A stretch of 64,000 nucleotides of DNA from Udeniomyces pyricola (GCA_039545295.1 BCIK01000010.1:580737-644736); one strand, 5' to 3'; shown: positions 42,866 to 55,439, numbered from the stretch's first letter. A program made the numbers and translations. Notes: generated by a model from the letters alone, not told the origin.

Positions 42866-43343
42866 TATATAGTACGTGAGGAAGAGTGAGTGACTGACTA
42901 ACGAACGATGATGGGTGACTAACGATGAGATGAGGAGAAAAAGAAAGAGAGAGGGAGGCCAAAGAGACAGACGAAGAGAGGCCGAAGAGAAAGAGAGACA
43001 AGGCAGACAAAGAGACAGACAGAGACAGACAGCCAAAGAGACAGACAGACACACAGACAAGAAGAAAAAGAAGAAAAACAGTCACACTCACCCACGAACG
43101 AATCAACGAACCCCCCACCCTCAAAATCCAACATCAACAACACACCCCACCCACAACAGTCTCCAACTAAACCCTCAACCGACATCAACGCTTGCTCGCC
43201 CACAAAGTCCTATCATCCCTTTCATCTTTTTCGCCTCTCCTCTCCATTCCATCCTCCCTCTCTCATATATCTCATCACCATCGCTCGCCCCTTCCGCTCT
43301 TCACAGTTGGCCTTCATGTCATCATCCCGACGACCTCTCTCCC

Positions 43344-43964
43344 ATGGTCGCCCCCGCAGTCGTTTCGTCCGAGACTTCGGGTTTGTCTAATCCAGCTAGT
43401 TACCTCTGTTTTTTTTTTCGCGATCAGTATATTTCCCTCTCTTCCATCTCGACATCTCACTCAAGATCCAAGTCCTTTGCTCTGGCCACGGAAGAGTATC
43501 TTTCTCTTTCTTTCCTGCTCAACATCGCTTCGGTTTCGCAAGCACCCTCATCTTTCAGACCGCCTCTTCCCCCCGAACTCGACCCTGCTTCCATCCATCT
43601 GCATCTCGGCTCCATCCCGTCGTCGTCCCTCTTCCCCCTCGCCATGTTGCTACTTCGCTCGAACCCTCCCTACACAGAGCTGAATCTGGTTCTTTTTCCA
43701 AGTACATGGTATTTCACGTGGTCCAATCATCCAAAGGTCAGGCTGCGATCCCAAGACAGGACGCAATCGCAAAACTGCCCGACATCGTTTCGGTCAACGG
43801 CCGAAGAAAATGTTTCCATCTGTTTCCCCTTCTTCATCCATCACTCATATACGCTGGACTCCCAAGACGAACTTGATCTTTCAGTGGTGATTCCTTTCTT
43901 CTTCCATGGCTGGTTGCCATGCGTCACATGCTCGGGACCGCTTGCCGGCAGTTTCATCAGCTAA
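43344..43964 (+). CDS. Possible gene, structure unresolved
   Basis: An ATG at 43344 (MVAPAVVSSETS) opens a frame to 43964. A splice at the G before GTTTGTC (43381) to the CAG at about 43427 opens a different frame that stays open to about 43870 and includes SKYMVFHVVQSSKGQAAIPR. Neither product has a domain I recognise. The gene would be convergent with MCM2. The initial ATG context and pyrimidine-rich leader look gene-like, but I cannot choose between structures. Confidence 0.3.
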   Translation: MVAPAVVSSETSGLSNPASYLCFFFRDQYISLSSISTSHSRSKSFALATEEYLSLSFLLNIASVSQAPSSFRPPLPPELDPASIHLHLGSIPSSSLFPLAMLLLRSNPPYTELNLVLFPSTWYFTWSNHPKVRLRSQDRTQSQNCPTSFRSTAEENVSICFPFFIHHSYTLDSQDELDLSVVIPFFFHGWLPCVTCSGPLAGSFIS

Positions 43965-44394
43965 AATCGGATCGAGCTTGACTCGAAGAGGGTAATGAGC
44001 GGCATGTCACGCGTTATGGACCGGTGACGCAATCCCATGCTTCTTTCAATGGATTACAAGGTGATGGGACAGCGTAAGATCATGAACCATGCACACGAGA
44101 AAGATACGGCGGCGAAAATTACTGAGAGATGTGGGGAAAAAAAAAAGAAAAAAAGAAGCGGATGGATCGAATATAGGACAACAATGGGAAAAGATGGATC
44201 TGGAGCAAAGAATGAAGAGATGAAGACGAGTATAAAGGGGATGAATAGGGCGAGCCCGTTGAGTGAGGAAGCACACGAGGATGAGAATGACTGAGCGACA
44301 CCAGAGAACCAAGAGCAACAACGAGGTGAGATGGGAAAGAAGGAGGAAAAGTATCATGAGGATGGGTATAAATAAGAGTAAACTATCGCTCGCT
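43965..44394. other. 3' intergenic region before MCM2
   Basis: A/G-rich sequence between the possible gene and the MCM2 stop codon, probably the MCM2 3' UTR. It has an A run near 44135-44155. No gene seen. Confidence 0.5.
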
Positions 44395-47300
44395 TCAAGT
44401 GAATTGCTTGAGGATTTCTTTGTTACGAAGCACGTAGCCATTCTTGAGGAAGAGTTGGGAGCGGAGGAATGGCGAAGTCTCGTAGATCTCCAGGTCCTTG
44501 GCCTGAGAAACGACAAGCGAGGAAAGGGTGCCGGTTAGCTTGCGAACCGAATTTGGCATAAAATAAAATGAAATCAGCAATACCAAGGCCTTGGAATCTA
44601 CATACCCGATCTTCGAGCTCGGAGACTTTAACGAGGACTTCGTCTGGGTTGACACCATGAATGTTGGTGTACAAGAGGGCCTTTTCCTTGACGAGTTGAC
44701 CGAGAAGGAAGGATAGAAGCTCCTCGTCTGGTAGAGGCCGACGAATTCAGCAGGGCGGGATATAGGTATCAGCAAAACGGGTCCTAGGCTAGAAACTTGA
44801 CCTAAAGCATGGCGCAGAAAACGTACGGTCTGTCGCTTGGTTGAGGTATTTTCGGAAGCCCTGTAGCCGTCAAAAATATCCGAGGGAAAGGTGAGAGTTG
44901 AATCAGATTTTATTTCCCTGTTGCCAGCCGGAACGATGGGTCCACACCCAGTAAGCATGCAATCAGTGTAACGCACCCTCTCCAGCGTCTTCTTGATGCT
45001 CATCTTCTGCGCATTGACAAACGAGCCGACGGTGACCTGAATCGCGAGGTCAATATCGTCGCTTCGAACAAACTCTCTCAAGTTCATCTTGGCACTAGCC
45101 TCGCTCATTCGGATCATCGACTCGAGATGTCGGACGGTGATGGGGAACGAGCCCGTCGCGAGGGACTCGCGTCGAAGATCGGCGTAGAGACGGGAGAGCT
45201 TCTCTTGATCGAGGTTGTGAAGCTTGGGCTTGACGCGGTTCTTGGCGTATTCAATGTACTTGCGCAGGAGGTCTTGGGGGATGATCTGTTTTTCGAGGCA
45301 AGGGAACAATCACAACCAAACGGAATCAGGTCAGAATCGAAATGCAGCCAAAAAAAAAAAAGAAACAAAAAAAATATCAGACAGAGCAATTCTCCAAAGA
45401 AGTTTTGAAAATCGACGTACGTCCGCATCCAGGCTCGTGGCGACGCTGACTTCGTCGTACTCTGGCTCGAACATGGGGTGACTCCTCAGATGACTTCCGA
45501 CGACAAACTTGGCGAGCATCTCGTCCTTGACGGGATCGACGGTGTCCTTGACGACGCAAAGGATGTCGAAACGCGAAAGAATGGGCTCGGTGAGCTCGAC
45601 GTTTTGTTGGAAAGGAATCGTCGGGTTGTACCGGCCTCGGATTGGATTGGCGGCGGCGACGATGGCGCACCGGGCCTGAAGCGTCGTGACGATTCCGGCT
45701 TTGGAGATGGAGATAGATTGCTGTTCCATGGCCTCATGAATCGAGGTTCGGTCCTGAGATAATGATCGAGGCAAGGGGGACACTAGATCAGCAACGGAGC
45801 GGACGCCAGTCTAGCCTTGACTGGGTGGAATCTCCGACTTACGGCATCGTTCATCTTGTCGAACTCATCAATCAAACAAACTCCCTTGTCGGCAAGAACA
45901 AGCGCCCCTCCTTCGAGCGTCCACTCCCTCGTCATGGGATCTTTTCTGACACTCGCAGTCAAACCGACTGCACTCGCACCCTGACCGGTTGTAAAGACGG
46001 CTCGACTTGCCGTCTTCTCAACGTACTTGAGGAACTGCGACTTGGCCGTTCCGGGATCACCAAGAAGGAGAATGTTGATGTCACCTCGGATACGATGCTT
46101 CCGGTTGATATCCTTCATGACACCGCCAAAGAGGGAGAGAGCGATGGCCGTCTTGATGTCGTCGTGACCATAGATTGACGGAGCAATCGACTTGATGATT
46201 CGCTTAGAGACTGGAGGATAGAGTGGAAGATGTGATGACATGGGGTTCGAGCGAGATGAATCAGCCGATGGATACGACCAGCCTTGTTTCAGGTATCGAA
46301 AGGCAACCAAGGATGCCAGACGCACTTCGCTCGTCCCGACTCAAAGCACGAATCTCCTTCTCGTCTTCCTCGGTCAATCGGAAGGCGGCAAAAAGATCTT
46401 CTTTCTTGTTGATATGATTCGCCTCGAGGACCGTCGAAAAGACAGGGAACCCGTTCTTGGAGTTGAGTGAGGCGTCAAAGTTGTTGCGATACGTGCCGGT
46501 CACCTCCTACACAAGGACGATGGGTGCAGCGTCAGACAGAGCGGATACGGTTGGCCATGAAGTCGAGGTAGATATAACACAACAGACGTACAATCTCCTC
46601 TCCTGGCTTGGCAAAATCAATTAGATCCCACAGCAGGATGACCTCTCGGTGCCGCGGCAGTCGTCCGGCAGGAACAGAGCCGGGCGATTCTTGAAGTGTC
46701 ATCTTTTGGTAATTTCGGTAAATGGTCTGATCGAGGGAGAGTTGCCGGCATCAATTGCCACCCTGGAATCCTACAACCCATTCTCTCTGGATAATAGAAG
46801 TTGTGACTCACCTGCTCGGAGTTGACAGTGAAGGGACCTCTGGACTCGCAACTGGAGCAGAACGAAATTCGGACCTCCTTCATCGTGTCCTGGTAGAACG
46901 GACCCAACGTGCTTCCGCACTTGCCGCAGTCAAACTTGACATACTTGAGCTGAGGGAACACGCCCGACCGACGGGTCACAACACCCGTAACCCGAACGAG
47001 ACAGTTGAGATTGCTCTGACGGAGATCTCGAAGTGTATTGGAGGTGGGAAGATCGGTGATTCGGACGTGAATCTCGTCGTGAATGAGCCGGTAGGATGGG
47101 TAGTAGAGGAGGATGACCTTGAGGGCGACTTCGTCAAAGATCTCGAGCAATGCCTGGGGCGAGTTGGCAAGGAAATAGGCAAGTGTCGGCTTGTTGGTAG
47201 CAAGATGATTGTAGTTGACTTCCAGCGATTCCGAGTTGTCTAGGGAAATCAGAAAGGGGGTGATTAGGTGGGCTGACGCTTGACTTCCTATCGCCCATGA

Positions 47301-48450
47301 GAACATGGCACTGATTTCTGCTCACTTTGTCCAAGGATCAAAATCCTGGCTCCGTAGATACTTTGAAGATGTTCGTCCGTGCACGTCTCAAGGAACCGCT
47401 GAAAATGGTAAGCGATTGACCTTCGAACTGCCGGGACTGCCACCCATTCGTTGATAGAGTTGGCCTTGACGTCACCAAGCTCTTCGGCCGTGAGATGCTA
47501 TGCCAACGTACAGACAGAATGAGATGTGAGTAGAGACGCGTACAGATTAGGGAACGATACTAAGCAAGAAAACACGAGCTGACGACTCACGTTTTCCTCC
47601 TCGAGCATATCATCCTCTCCCCGCCGTTCGTCATAGTGTCTTCTCCTCCTGCGGGTATCTACACCATCAAGTAAACCTCCATCTCCGTCTGGATCGTCCT
47701 CTGAAGATTGCAAGAAGGCAGGAGCTCTTGATCGACGCGCCGCTCGACCTTTATGATGGAAGAGACACAATCAGCGTGAAAGGAATGATAAGCAAGAAAC
47801 CCAATTTTTGTTTAGCGAGGTTCATGTGACGTATACATAGGTCAAGTGCGGCCGTTGCTATCACCATGAGGCAGATAAGACAAAGAAGTCAACGATCGCG
47901 TCCAGACTCACCTCCAGCTTGCCCCTTGTCACGTCGTTCCATAGCGCGCTCGGCCTCCCGACGTTCTCTGGCACTCATGCCCTCGTACACGTTTTCGTCG
48001 TCGATGTCTGCTTGAGAGTAAGTGTCGAGCTCAGGGTTCTCCTCGTAGTCTCTGGTGTACAGAGGAAGATTGTGGAAAAACGCGGTTATTAGGATCGCTC
48101 CAAGCGACCGACCAAGAAATCGAGCAGACAGACATCACGCACGCGTGGAGGTTATCATCAAACAAGTCTTCGCCATCACCATCTTCTTCTTCATCCATCT
48201 CCTCTTCGACATCGTCTCGCAAACGAAGGTTCTCGTCTCCGAGGTCAAGTCCGAGATCGTCGTCGTCAAAGTCACTGAAGGGAACTGGCGGACTGGAAGG
48301 AGGCAAAGACGAAGGTGGAAGTGCGGAGCCCGCAGGAGAGGAAGGAGGGAGTTGATCGCCGGCGGCTGAAGAATTGGCCGAAGGTGAGCGTCTTCTTTTG
48401 GGCCGTTGAGGCTGGGATGATGGCGGGAGTGACTGCCGAGGGGACGACAT
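44395..48450 (-). CDS. MCM2: DNA replication licensing helicase subunit Mcm2
   Basis: Subunit of the hexameric MCM2-7 replicative helicase, nuclear, loaded at origins in G1. It starts [20 protein letters not shown] with an SP-rich, acidic N terminus ([14 protein letters not shown]) typical of Mcm2, a target of Cdc7 and a histone-binding region. Downstream are the [19 protein letters not shown] segment, and the zinc finger CGKCGSTLG with FCSSC. The AAA+ core has Walker [10 protein letters not shown], Walker [13 protein letters not shown], the arginine finger in [10 protein letters not shown], and [10 protein letters not shown]. The C terminus ends NKEILKQFT with a helical winged-helix-like part. 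Around ten exons, with joins supported by domain continuity: for example exon 1 ends NLHA at about 48145, and the next runs 48052-47913. An ACGCGT box lies about 56 nt upstream of the start. Confidence 0.96.
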
Positions 48451-48976
48451 GACGGGGAGGGGAGTGGGTGGGGGTGGTTGGGGGCGATTGTTGTGACGAA
48501 AACGAACGCGTCGAATGAAGCCAACGCGCTTTTACTTGTTTGCTCCGCCGCTAGTCGAATCCACGCCCTCAGACACGTCCAGTCGCGGATCGAGTAGATT
48601 GATTATATGTATATATACGTGCATCAGCTTCATTTTTTGCACTCCTCCAAAACTACTAGGTAAGAGAAGCGAGCGACTAGGACAGGATGACCGATATATG
48701 CGTGGCCTTGACCCGAACGTGGCGACTTGGAGCTAGTAGGTGAAGAAAATACACCATCATATATATATATATGTATGTGATCCATAATAACACTGGGACA
48801 CGTGATCCACCTGTGGCCTGTTTCCGCTCGAGCGTTACTTGACCGTCAGCGCGTCAGCCGCAGCCGCCAATCGACAATCGCACTTTCCCCTTCTTCTTCT
48901 TCTCCCACCATCTTCCTCCCCCATACGTACCATACCTCCACCATCACCGCAACCTTCTCATCATCAACGGGCAGCC
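48451..48976. other. Divergent promoter, MCM2 / ankyrin-FYVE-RING gene
   Basis: Contains ACGCGT (48506-48511), a second AACGCG core (about 48523), AT repeats (48603-48616 and 48758-48776) and CACGTG (48799-48804). Confidence 0.6.
48506..48511. promoter_or_regulatory. MCB-type cell-cycle element of MCM2
   Basis: ACGCGT, the MluI cell-cycle box bound by MBF in fungi. It lies 56 nt upstream of the MCM2 start, with a second AACGCG core about 15 nt further. Fungal MCM genes are usually G1/S-regulated by MBF, so the position is meaningful, although the hexamer alone is short. Confidence 0.55.
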
Positions 48977-51900
48977 ATGCTCGATCCGTCATCATCAGCC
49001 TTTGTCCCGTAAGCTCAACAATCGATTGTGTCTTTCCCTGTCCCACGGACCGCTGACTCCTGCATCGAGATCTTCGTCGTTCACCTTTGCTACCCTTGTT
49101 CAGCACAAAGCTACCATCTGAGCCATCAATCCCTACTTCCCCTTCAGAAACCCCACATACATTAGACCCTACTCCTCGATCCTTTCATAATCTATATGCT
49201 CAAGAGCTTGAGCAGCCCGAGCAGATCTGGGATCTAGCCAAGTCGTCGGTCGTTGCTCCGGCTCATCGCGATCGCAGTGCTCCGACGGAAAGTTCGGACC
49301 TCCGTTCTCACAGTTCTGTCCCGTCATCACCACAATCTAAATCTCAATTGGAATCATCTGGAAAGAAGACCGCTCAACGGGGCGTTGGCGAGAGCGGCTC
49401 GGCTAGCCTAGGCGGCGATCATCACAACCATCAGGGCGGGCAACAGAGCCGTCGCTCGTCGACCAAGGCATCCGATGGGGACGACAGTGACCTAGACCCG
49501 ACAAGCGTACACGATCGATTCCCCACTTCGCCTGCCAGCAGACTTCACGATTTACCATCCCGTCTGGACCTCCTGCAACTTGCAAGCCCTCGAACCACGT
49601 CTTCCCCACCCGCTGACAATCCCGACCCGGACGGCCGAGCATCCGATTTGGATCCACTTTCATTCTCTACACCAACTCAGGCCACTTTTGCTTCTCGGAC
49701 ACCTTCTCACCCACCATTCCAAGCCATCTGCTCTGGACCACCTCAACCACCTTTTGCATCGTCCTCATCCGAGCGGGCAGGCATTCGATCAGAGATAGTC
49801 ACCGTCTTGCGCTCTGGCGAGCTTTTCCGTCTCGAGCGCCTGTTTGGAGCCACTCCAGTCAGTCACCTAGCTCTGGCGTATGCTCTAGATTGAGCACTGA
49901 GTGCTTATAATCATCACAGTACTGAATCAATTCCCTTCATAATCTCGAACAGGAAGCGGTGTTTTCTCTTGCCAACGAGCCCCTGAATCCACACACCCTC
50001 ATCACCCCGTTGCATATGGCTGCCTCCGGCGGTTATCTCGCCATAGTCAAATATCTCATCGATGAGTGTGGCGCCATTATAGAAATGGAAGACGCGGAAG
50101 GCGAAGTTCGTAACCCCCATTTGTACACGAATGCGCCTGTGACAGATAAGCGGCAGCTGACTGTCTGCCCCTCTGTTCTGTAGACCGCTCTTCACAAGGC
50201 TTGCCTCAAGGGTCATCTTCATATCGTATCTTATCTTGTCAAGGAAAAGCTTCAAAACGTCCATGTTCGAGACAAGGAGGGCTTCACACCGTTGCACGAC
50301 TGTTGCACTCGAGGCTTCCTGGATATTGCTCGATTCTTATGCACCACCTCTTCAGCTGCTGGCTATGATGCGAATGACGACGGACCTAACCGAGTGAGAG
50401 GCGTCGATCAAAGAAGCAGGAATGGATGGACTCCTCTGAGTGAGCACGTTTATCGACTGAGCACGCGGATCATCGTGATGATATGCTGATGTCTGGCCTC
50501 GCTACTGCTATCAGTGTGTGCATGTGCCGATGGGCATCTGCCCATCGTTCTCTATCTTCTTGTCAAACAGGTGTGTCCAAGCACGTCCTGGTTCATGTAA
50601 AGACGTCAAATGTTGCTTGACTCTATGATTAACTGTTACGCTTGCCGTTTTCCTCGCTAGGGTGCTGATCCCCTCATTCGTAATCATGCGGGGGAGACCG
50701 CGTACGACGTCTCGGCTGCGATATTCGAAAACCATATCTGCGAAGTGCGTTTTCACTACAACCCTTCTGACGTGTATATGATGATGCCATCGAACTGATC
50801 CTCAGCTGATTTTAATCACAGGTAATTGAGCGTTTCGAGGCGAACCGCTGGCCCAGCTCATCCGTGCCACGGGCAGAGGAGTTCAACACCATTGCAATGC
50901 ATACGAATGTGCCGGTCAGTCCCTGATCATTGCAAGGTTCTATCCTGAGCAAACAAGGCTTGCCTCATACTCTCACACTGCTGTTCCTTCAGATTATCAT
51001 ATACGAACAACAACGTCTAGACACCCGCCTCAAGACGGTCGCTCGCAACTCTGGTCGCCCTCGGTTTTCTCCATCCGGTCTGGGCAAGCTGGGAAGACGA
51101 TCACCATTTGAGCTCAAATGGCCGACTGGATCGAGACCTGACCAGACTTCATTGACGGATCCCCGTGTGGTCATACCTTGCCTGATGACGGATGTCGAAC
51201 TACCTTCCCTCGACAGACCGTTTGTGATGCCGCTGCCATCCAATGGGGCGTTTGACGCAGAGGAAAAGGCTTTCTTTTGGTTGAGCGACTGGCATCGTTC
51301 ACTCGTGGGTCATACATGTAGTCGTCTCAACGCATGCGGTTGAATGCGAAACTCTGTACTGATTTCAAGTTTTTGACAATTCCACCCAGTCTAATCCGAA
51401 AGCCAATCCTGAAGATGGCTGGTCTTACGCTCCCACATTCTCGACACCTGCAGACCAATGGCAACCATCACCTCCTCTAGCTCTTGATCGTCTACTTTCC
51501 GCGTCGCTCTATCTTCCTACGTCCAGATCTTCTCCCCCGCAACCTTCGCCTACAATCGTCGCTGAACAAGGATCTTCGCCATGGGTTAGACGCCGAGTCT
51601 GGGTTCGAATCATGCGCCGCCGAGTCGACATACCCATGATACCCTTTCTTGACATTGACGGCATGAGCATGCCCGGTTTCCTTCCGGATGGGAAGCGTGT
51701 GGCAGATGGCAGCTTGGACGGGGACGAACCAGCACGTCGATTGGCGAGCTTTTCCGCTGGAGCCACAGGGGAGACTTACTTGGATATCGCGAAAGGCCTG
51801 ATCAATCGACGAGGAGCCAGTCCAGAGAGTGACATGGGTATACCGAGAGATGGAATCGATCGAGCAAATTCAGAAATGTCGGCTCATGCTTTGCGTAGGC

Positions 51901-53543
51901 TGGCCAGGCTTGAGAGGGCTGCCATGGAGCTCAACATGGGTCTTGCTAGTGAGCTTGCACCATTGCATTCTCTGCTTAATTTGTTTAGTCAGGAACTTGA
52001 AAACTGATGACTTTATGTGCGGCAGGTGATGATGATTTATCGCGTATGGAGCAAGCACGTACGCTCCTTGACAGTCTTGGCGACGAACTCGAGAGGCTTA
52101 GGGTCCTTTTCGGGCCATCAACAGAAAATGACGGTAGGTTGACGTTCCTTGATATCCAGTTCGGTTTTGACTGTCACGCGATGATCTCATTCTTCCTTGT
52201 TGTTTGAATCTATCGATCGTAGATGCAGACAGCCGTTCTCTCGCATCATCCTCTGCCTCGCAGTCATTCGTCTATCCTGCCGCCTCGCCTTCCTCGACGC
52301 GCTCAGATTACAGCCTGACCTCTGCCAGTAATCTTCATTTAGCAAGTCCCCGATCGAATATCAACACTGCACTAAGTAGCAACGAAACTTTCGTTGTCCC
52401 GACTGGCGAGACACCTCGGTTGACCAGGAGAATGACAGATGGTCCTGAGATGACACCTATGATTGCCCGTCAGTGATTTGCTGTTTCCCAAGCCGACGAC
52501 CACACTCCTTACAGCCAAGTCTTACAAAATTTCACCGGCATTGTTTTTGACGGATTTGACAGGTGCAATTTGGGAGCCAGATACAGACGAATGCTCGAGA
52601 TGCGATCGGCAATTTTCGTTGTTCTTCCGACGAGTAAGTCGCTTTTTGTTCCTGATTCTCCTCGAACCTATGAGCATGGCGCATCAAATTCACTCATCGA
52701 CCCCGATCTTTTAGCATCATTGCCGAAGATGTGGCAAAGTCTTCTGTAACGACTGCACCAAGCGACGCAAGATTCTCGCTGCCGATGAGATTGTCCTTGA
52801 TCCAGCAACTCCTTTTGCTTCGCTGTCGGACGAGCTCTTTACTCCGCATCGGGTTTGCGATGCATGCTTCCAGGATGCTGCATCACCCCAAGTTCTTTCT
52901 CCGTCTGCCTCATCTTCGGTCGACTATGGCGGGTTAAATTCAACGGCGATGCAGGCGTCTATTGGCAGTCTGATTTCTCAATCATCAATACAGAGTGACT
53001 CCAACGAGTTAGTGTCGTTCTTTCTACACCGCTGTGATTGTGGACAGCTTCCTATCTTTGTGCTAACTACGTATTGAGTTCAACATCAACAGATGCCCCG
53101 TCTGTTCAAGAGTACTGTCCGACTTCGGCTCGACAAAAGACCAAGAACGCCATGTTGCCCTCTGCCTCGAGGATGGAGGGGATGCATCGGTGCAATCTGG
53201 GCGATATCTTGGTTCGTCCTCAGCTTCCTCGCGATGAGATCCACGCCCATCGTATTTTGGGTGTTCCACTCATATATCGTTATTGCCTCACACTGTGAAC
53301 GACTTCTCACCTATCTTTACAATCATATCCCCTCCCCTTGCCCATCTCCATCCCCATCCCCATTATGCAGTGTACGAAATGAAGTCTGACTCTCCGCTTA
53401 AAGGCGTCGAATGTACCATCTGCTTGGAGGAGTTTGTGATTCGATCGCGCGTGGCGAGGTTGCCATGCCTGTGCTCTTTTCACGCGACGTGCTTGAAGAG
53501 CTGGTTATCGAGAGGGAGAGCATGTCCGGTTCATGCGAGATAA
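48977..53543 (+). CDS. Ankyrin-repeat, FYVE and Pib1-type RING protein
   Basis: Probable endosome- or vacuole-associated ubiquitin ligase that binds PI3P through FYVE. Exon 1 is 48977-49008 (MLDPSSSAFVP), and exon 2 starts at 49104 in phase. About 14 exons follow. A Ser/Pro-rich N terminus leads to ankyrin repeats (ITPLHMAASGGYLAIVKYLI; TALHKACLKGHLHIVSYLV; GFTPLHDCCTRGFLDIARFL; GADPLIRNHAGETAYDVSA). A long helical middle region follows (EQARTLLDSLGDELERLRVL). The FYVE finger is complete: WEPD, then CSRCDRQFSLF, RRHHCRRCGKVFC and HRVCDACF, with an intron inside it. Next is a C2HC-like finger (MPVCSRVLSDFG ... RHVALC). The C-terminal RING has CTICLEEF, then LPCLCSFHATC and CPVH, matching the odd Pib1-type spacing with a terminal His instead of Cys. 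Ankyrin repeats are not part of yeast Pib1. Confidence 0.88.
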
Positions 53544-54045
53544 GTGGCATGAAGGTTGAGCTGCCAGTGGGCGTTGCGGCAGCGGAGAATGATGGTGGAT
53601 TGCAGCTTATGAAGGTTACGCCAGATCTTTGTTTCGTCTGAAACGTTGTTTGTCCCGGCTAGATGACTAGTAATATCACCTTTTGTCGGTAAAATACTTG
53701 CAAACGGAAGATATCATCTGATCGCCATCTTTGGCTATAGTCGGATTCTATCGGGCTGACTTCCAGGTCGATATCACTTCGTCCGTTCGTGCTCCACTGA
53801 CTGGGACTCGGATACCCAAACCATCGGAAGCGTTGAGTGCTTCACCCTGTGTCCCTCCTTTTTGCATCGGGTTCCCGGTTGAGTTGTATATGCGACCGAA
53901 CCCCATGTTCGGCTTCATTTCCTCCCTATGAATCTCCCTAGGTAAACTTGACATCTGCCGGACCTCTCAACACCCACCTATCCTTCTGCTTTCTTGCTTC
54001 CTCCTCTTACTACCCGCCACAAATGAGCCACCCTGTCTCTTTGAC
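53544..54045. other. Intergenic region
   Basis: 3' end of the FYVE-RING gene and upstream region of the next gene on the same strand. The first exon of the next gene may lie in its right half. Nothing else supported. Confidence 0.4.
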
Positions 54046-55439
54046 ATGTCTTTCCCGCCGGCGACCGTCAAAGACGGCCACAACTTACACAGACTCGTCG
54101 ATGAGGCAACATTTGAAACCGAAGCTTTCGACTTTTGTCTTCCCCCCTACTGCTCTACTCGAGTTGCTCATACCCACCGCGACACCAACTTCACCAAGCT
54201 ATGGTACTAGCGTTCAGCCAAGCCCGAAACGACGTCGGTTCGGATCACTTGGCGGCTGTCTATCCATTTCCGTACCAAAGAGTCACCAGGTGATCCGAGA
54301 ATTTAAACAGCTCATGGCACTAGGATCGTCGAGTTGGTTTCCAGGTAGAAACTGATGTATATCTCTCCTCAACCGTCATCGAACAACAGCAAAGAATGTC
54401 ACGGAGTTCCTGTTCCTATGCAACGACCAGATCATCATCTTCACCTCATTCATACCAAGAAGCGGCCATCGACTCTGCGTCGGACACTGAACAGACGTCG
54501 TTGCGTGTCTTCCCTAGCCTCCCCCGTTCGATTCATTCACACTGTGCGACGGGATCCGTCTCAACTCAGCCCGAGCGTCGAGCTGCGCTTTACGGCGACC
54601 CCATCGGCTAGTCGTACCTCGTCAACTTACTTAGTCAATCTAATCTACCTCACCTTGCTACACTCTTACCCGACGATGCGACACCTCTTCTTCCCACGTC
54701 TTCCCTGCTGTCGCTCCCCACACCCGACGATTCCCATTTCTTTCTTTCTCCACATGAAGCATCATCTCGAATACCTCCCATGCTTTGTACGACTTGGGGC
54801 TCATTCCTTCTTTCCCCTCCCACTCTTCAACGACAACACAACGACAATAGACTTGTCCCCGCTAGACCCTTATCAACTTCGAGAAGCTTGCGGGTCGCTA
54901 CCGACAACGTGGATGCTTTCAGAACGATTGATACCGAGAACGGGGAGGTGCTTTTGTTCGAACATCTACATGCAGTACTCGACCCAGAAGTTATTAATCG
55001 GTGGACGGAAAGAGTCATGGCGTTGCCCTTCATCGTACTCACACCGGCTGAGAAGACTACGACGGCAATGCCCCCGCTAAGCGCATCCGATATTTTTACT
55101 CTATCTCACTCGGCACCCAGTCCCTCAGCTTCTTCCATATCGTTCTCACCCCTTACGCCGCTTTTGGATCAATTTTCACAATCGTCTTCACTGCCGAACA
55201 TCATCCACTTATCGGTCCCATTCTCGAACGACATACACCCCTTCTGCTCGACCTCACCTCACGCGACCCGTGCAACGGAAACGTCTCACGAGCTCCCCAT
55301 GATCGACATAGAAGCCTTCCCCTCTTTGATCGAGGACACCGGTCAGGTGTGTTGGGACAAAATCGACAAGCCCACGCCTGGTGGACTACACATCGATCGC
55401 CCGTTGAGTTTCTGGGAGGAGTCAGACGAGGAAGAGTGA
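54046..55439 (+). CDS. Unrecognised protein, 5' exons unresolved
   Basis: The 3' part is convincing. From an acceptor at 54611 (GGCTAG) the frame is open to 55439, with Leu/Pro/Ser-rich sequence (SYLVNLLSQSNLPHLATLLP), a structured-looking stretch (DPEVINRWTERVMALPFIVL) and a short acidic tail (SFWEESDEEE). An in-frame block upstream (54345-54557, VETDVYLSSTVIEQQQRMSR) would join by a 54558-54611 intron with a weak GTCTCA donor. The candidate first exon (ATG 54046, MSFPPATVKDGHNLHRLVDE) is in another frame, and I could not find a phase-consistent splice. Other frames over the same region are also open, as often in Ser/Pro-rich DNA. No family recognised. Convergent with the gamma-glutamyltransferase gene. 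Confidence 0.5.

Larger units (their letters stand above)
41505..43343. other. Simple-sequence-dominated gene desert
   Basis: Besides the arrays listed separately, it contains imperfect tgctgatgtggctgctgatgttg copies (42170-42240), ttccatccgatccc copies (42330-42395) and a purine-rich agacagacagag tract at 42935-43065. No gene seen. Long open frames here follow from the repeat composition. Confidence 0.55.

Noticed and set aside
39300..43070. CRISPR-like array
   Set aside because: The arrays are head-to-tail tandem repeats without unique spacers, and the window is eukaryotic.
42915..43964. Plus-strand 349-codon frame
   Set aside because: The first 130 codons are translated purine-rich repeats, and no ordered domain is found. 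Only the part from ATG 43344 was kept, at low confidence.
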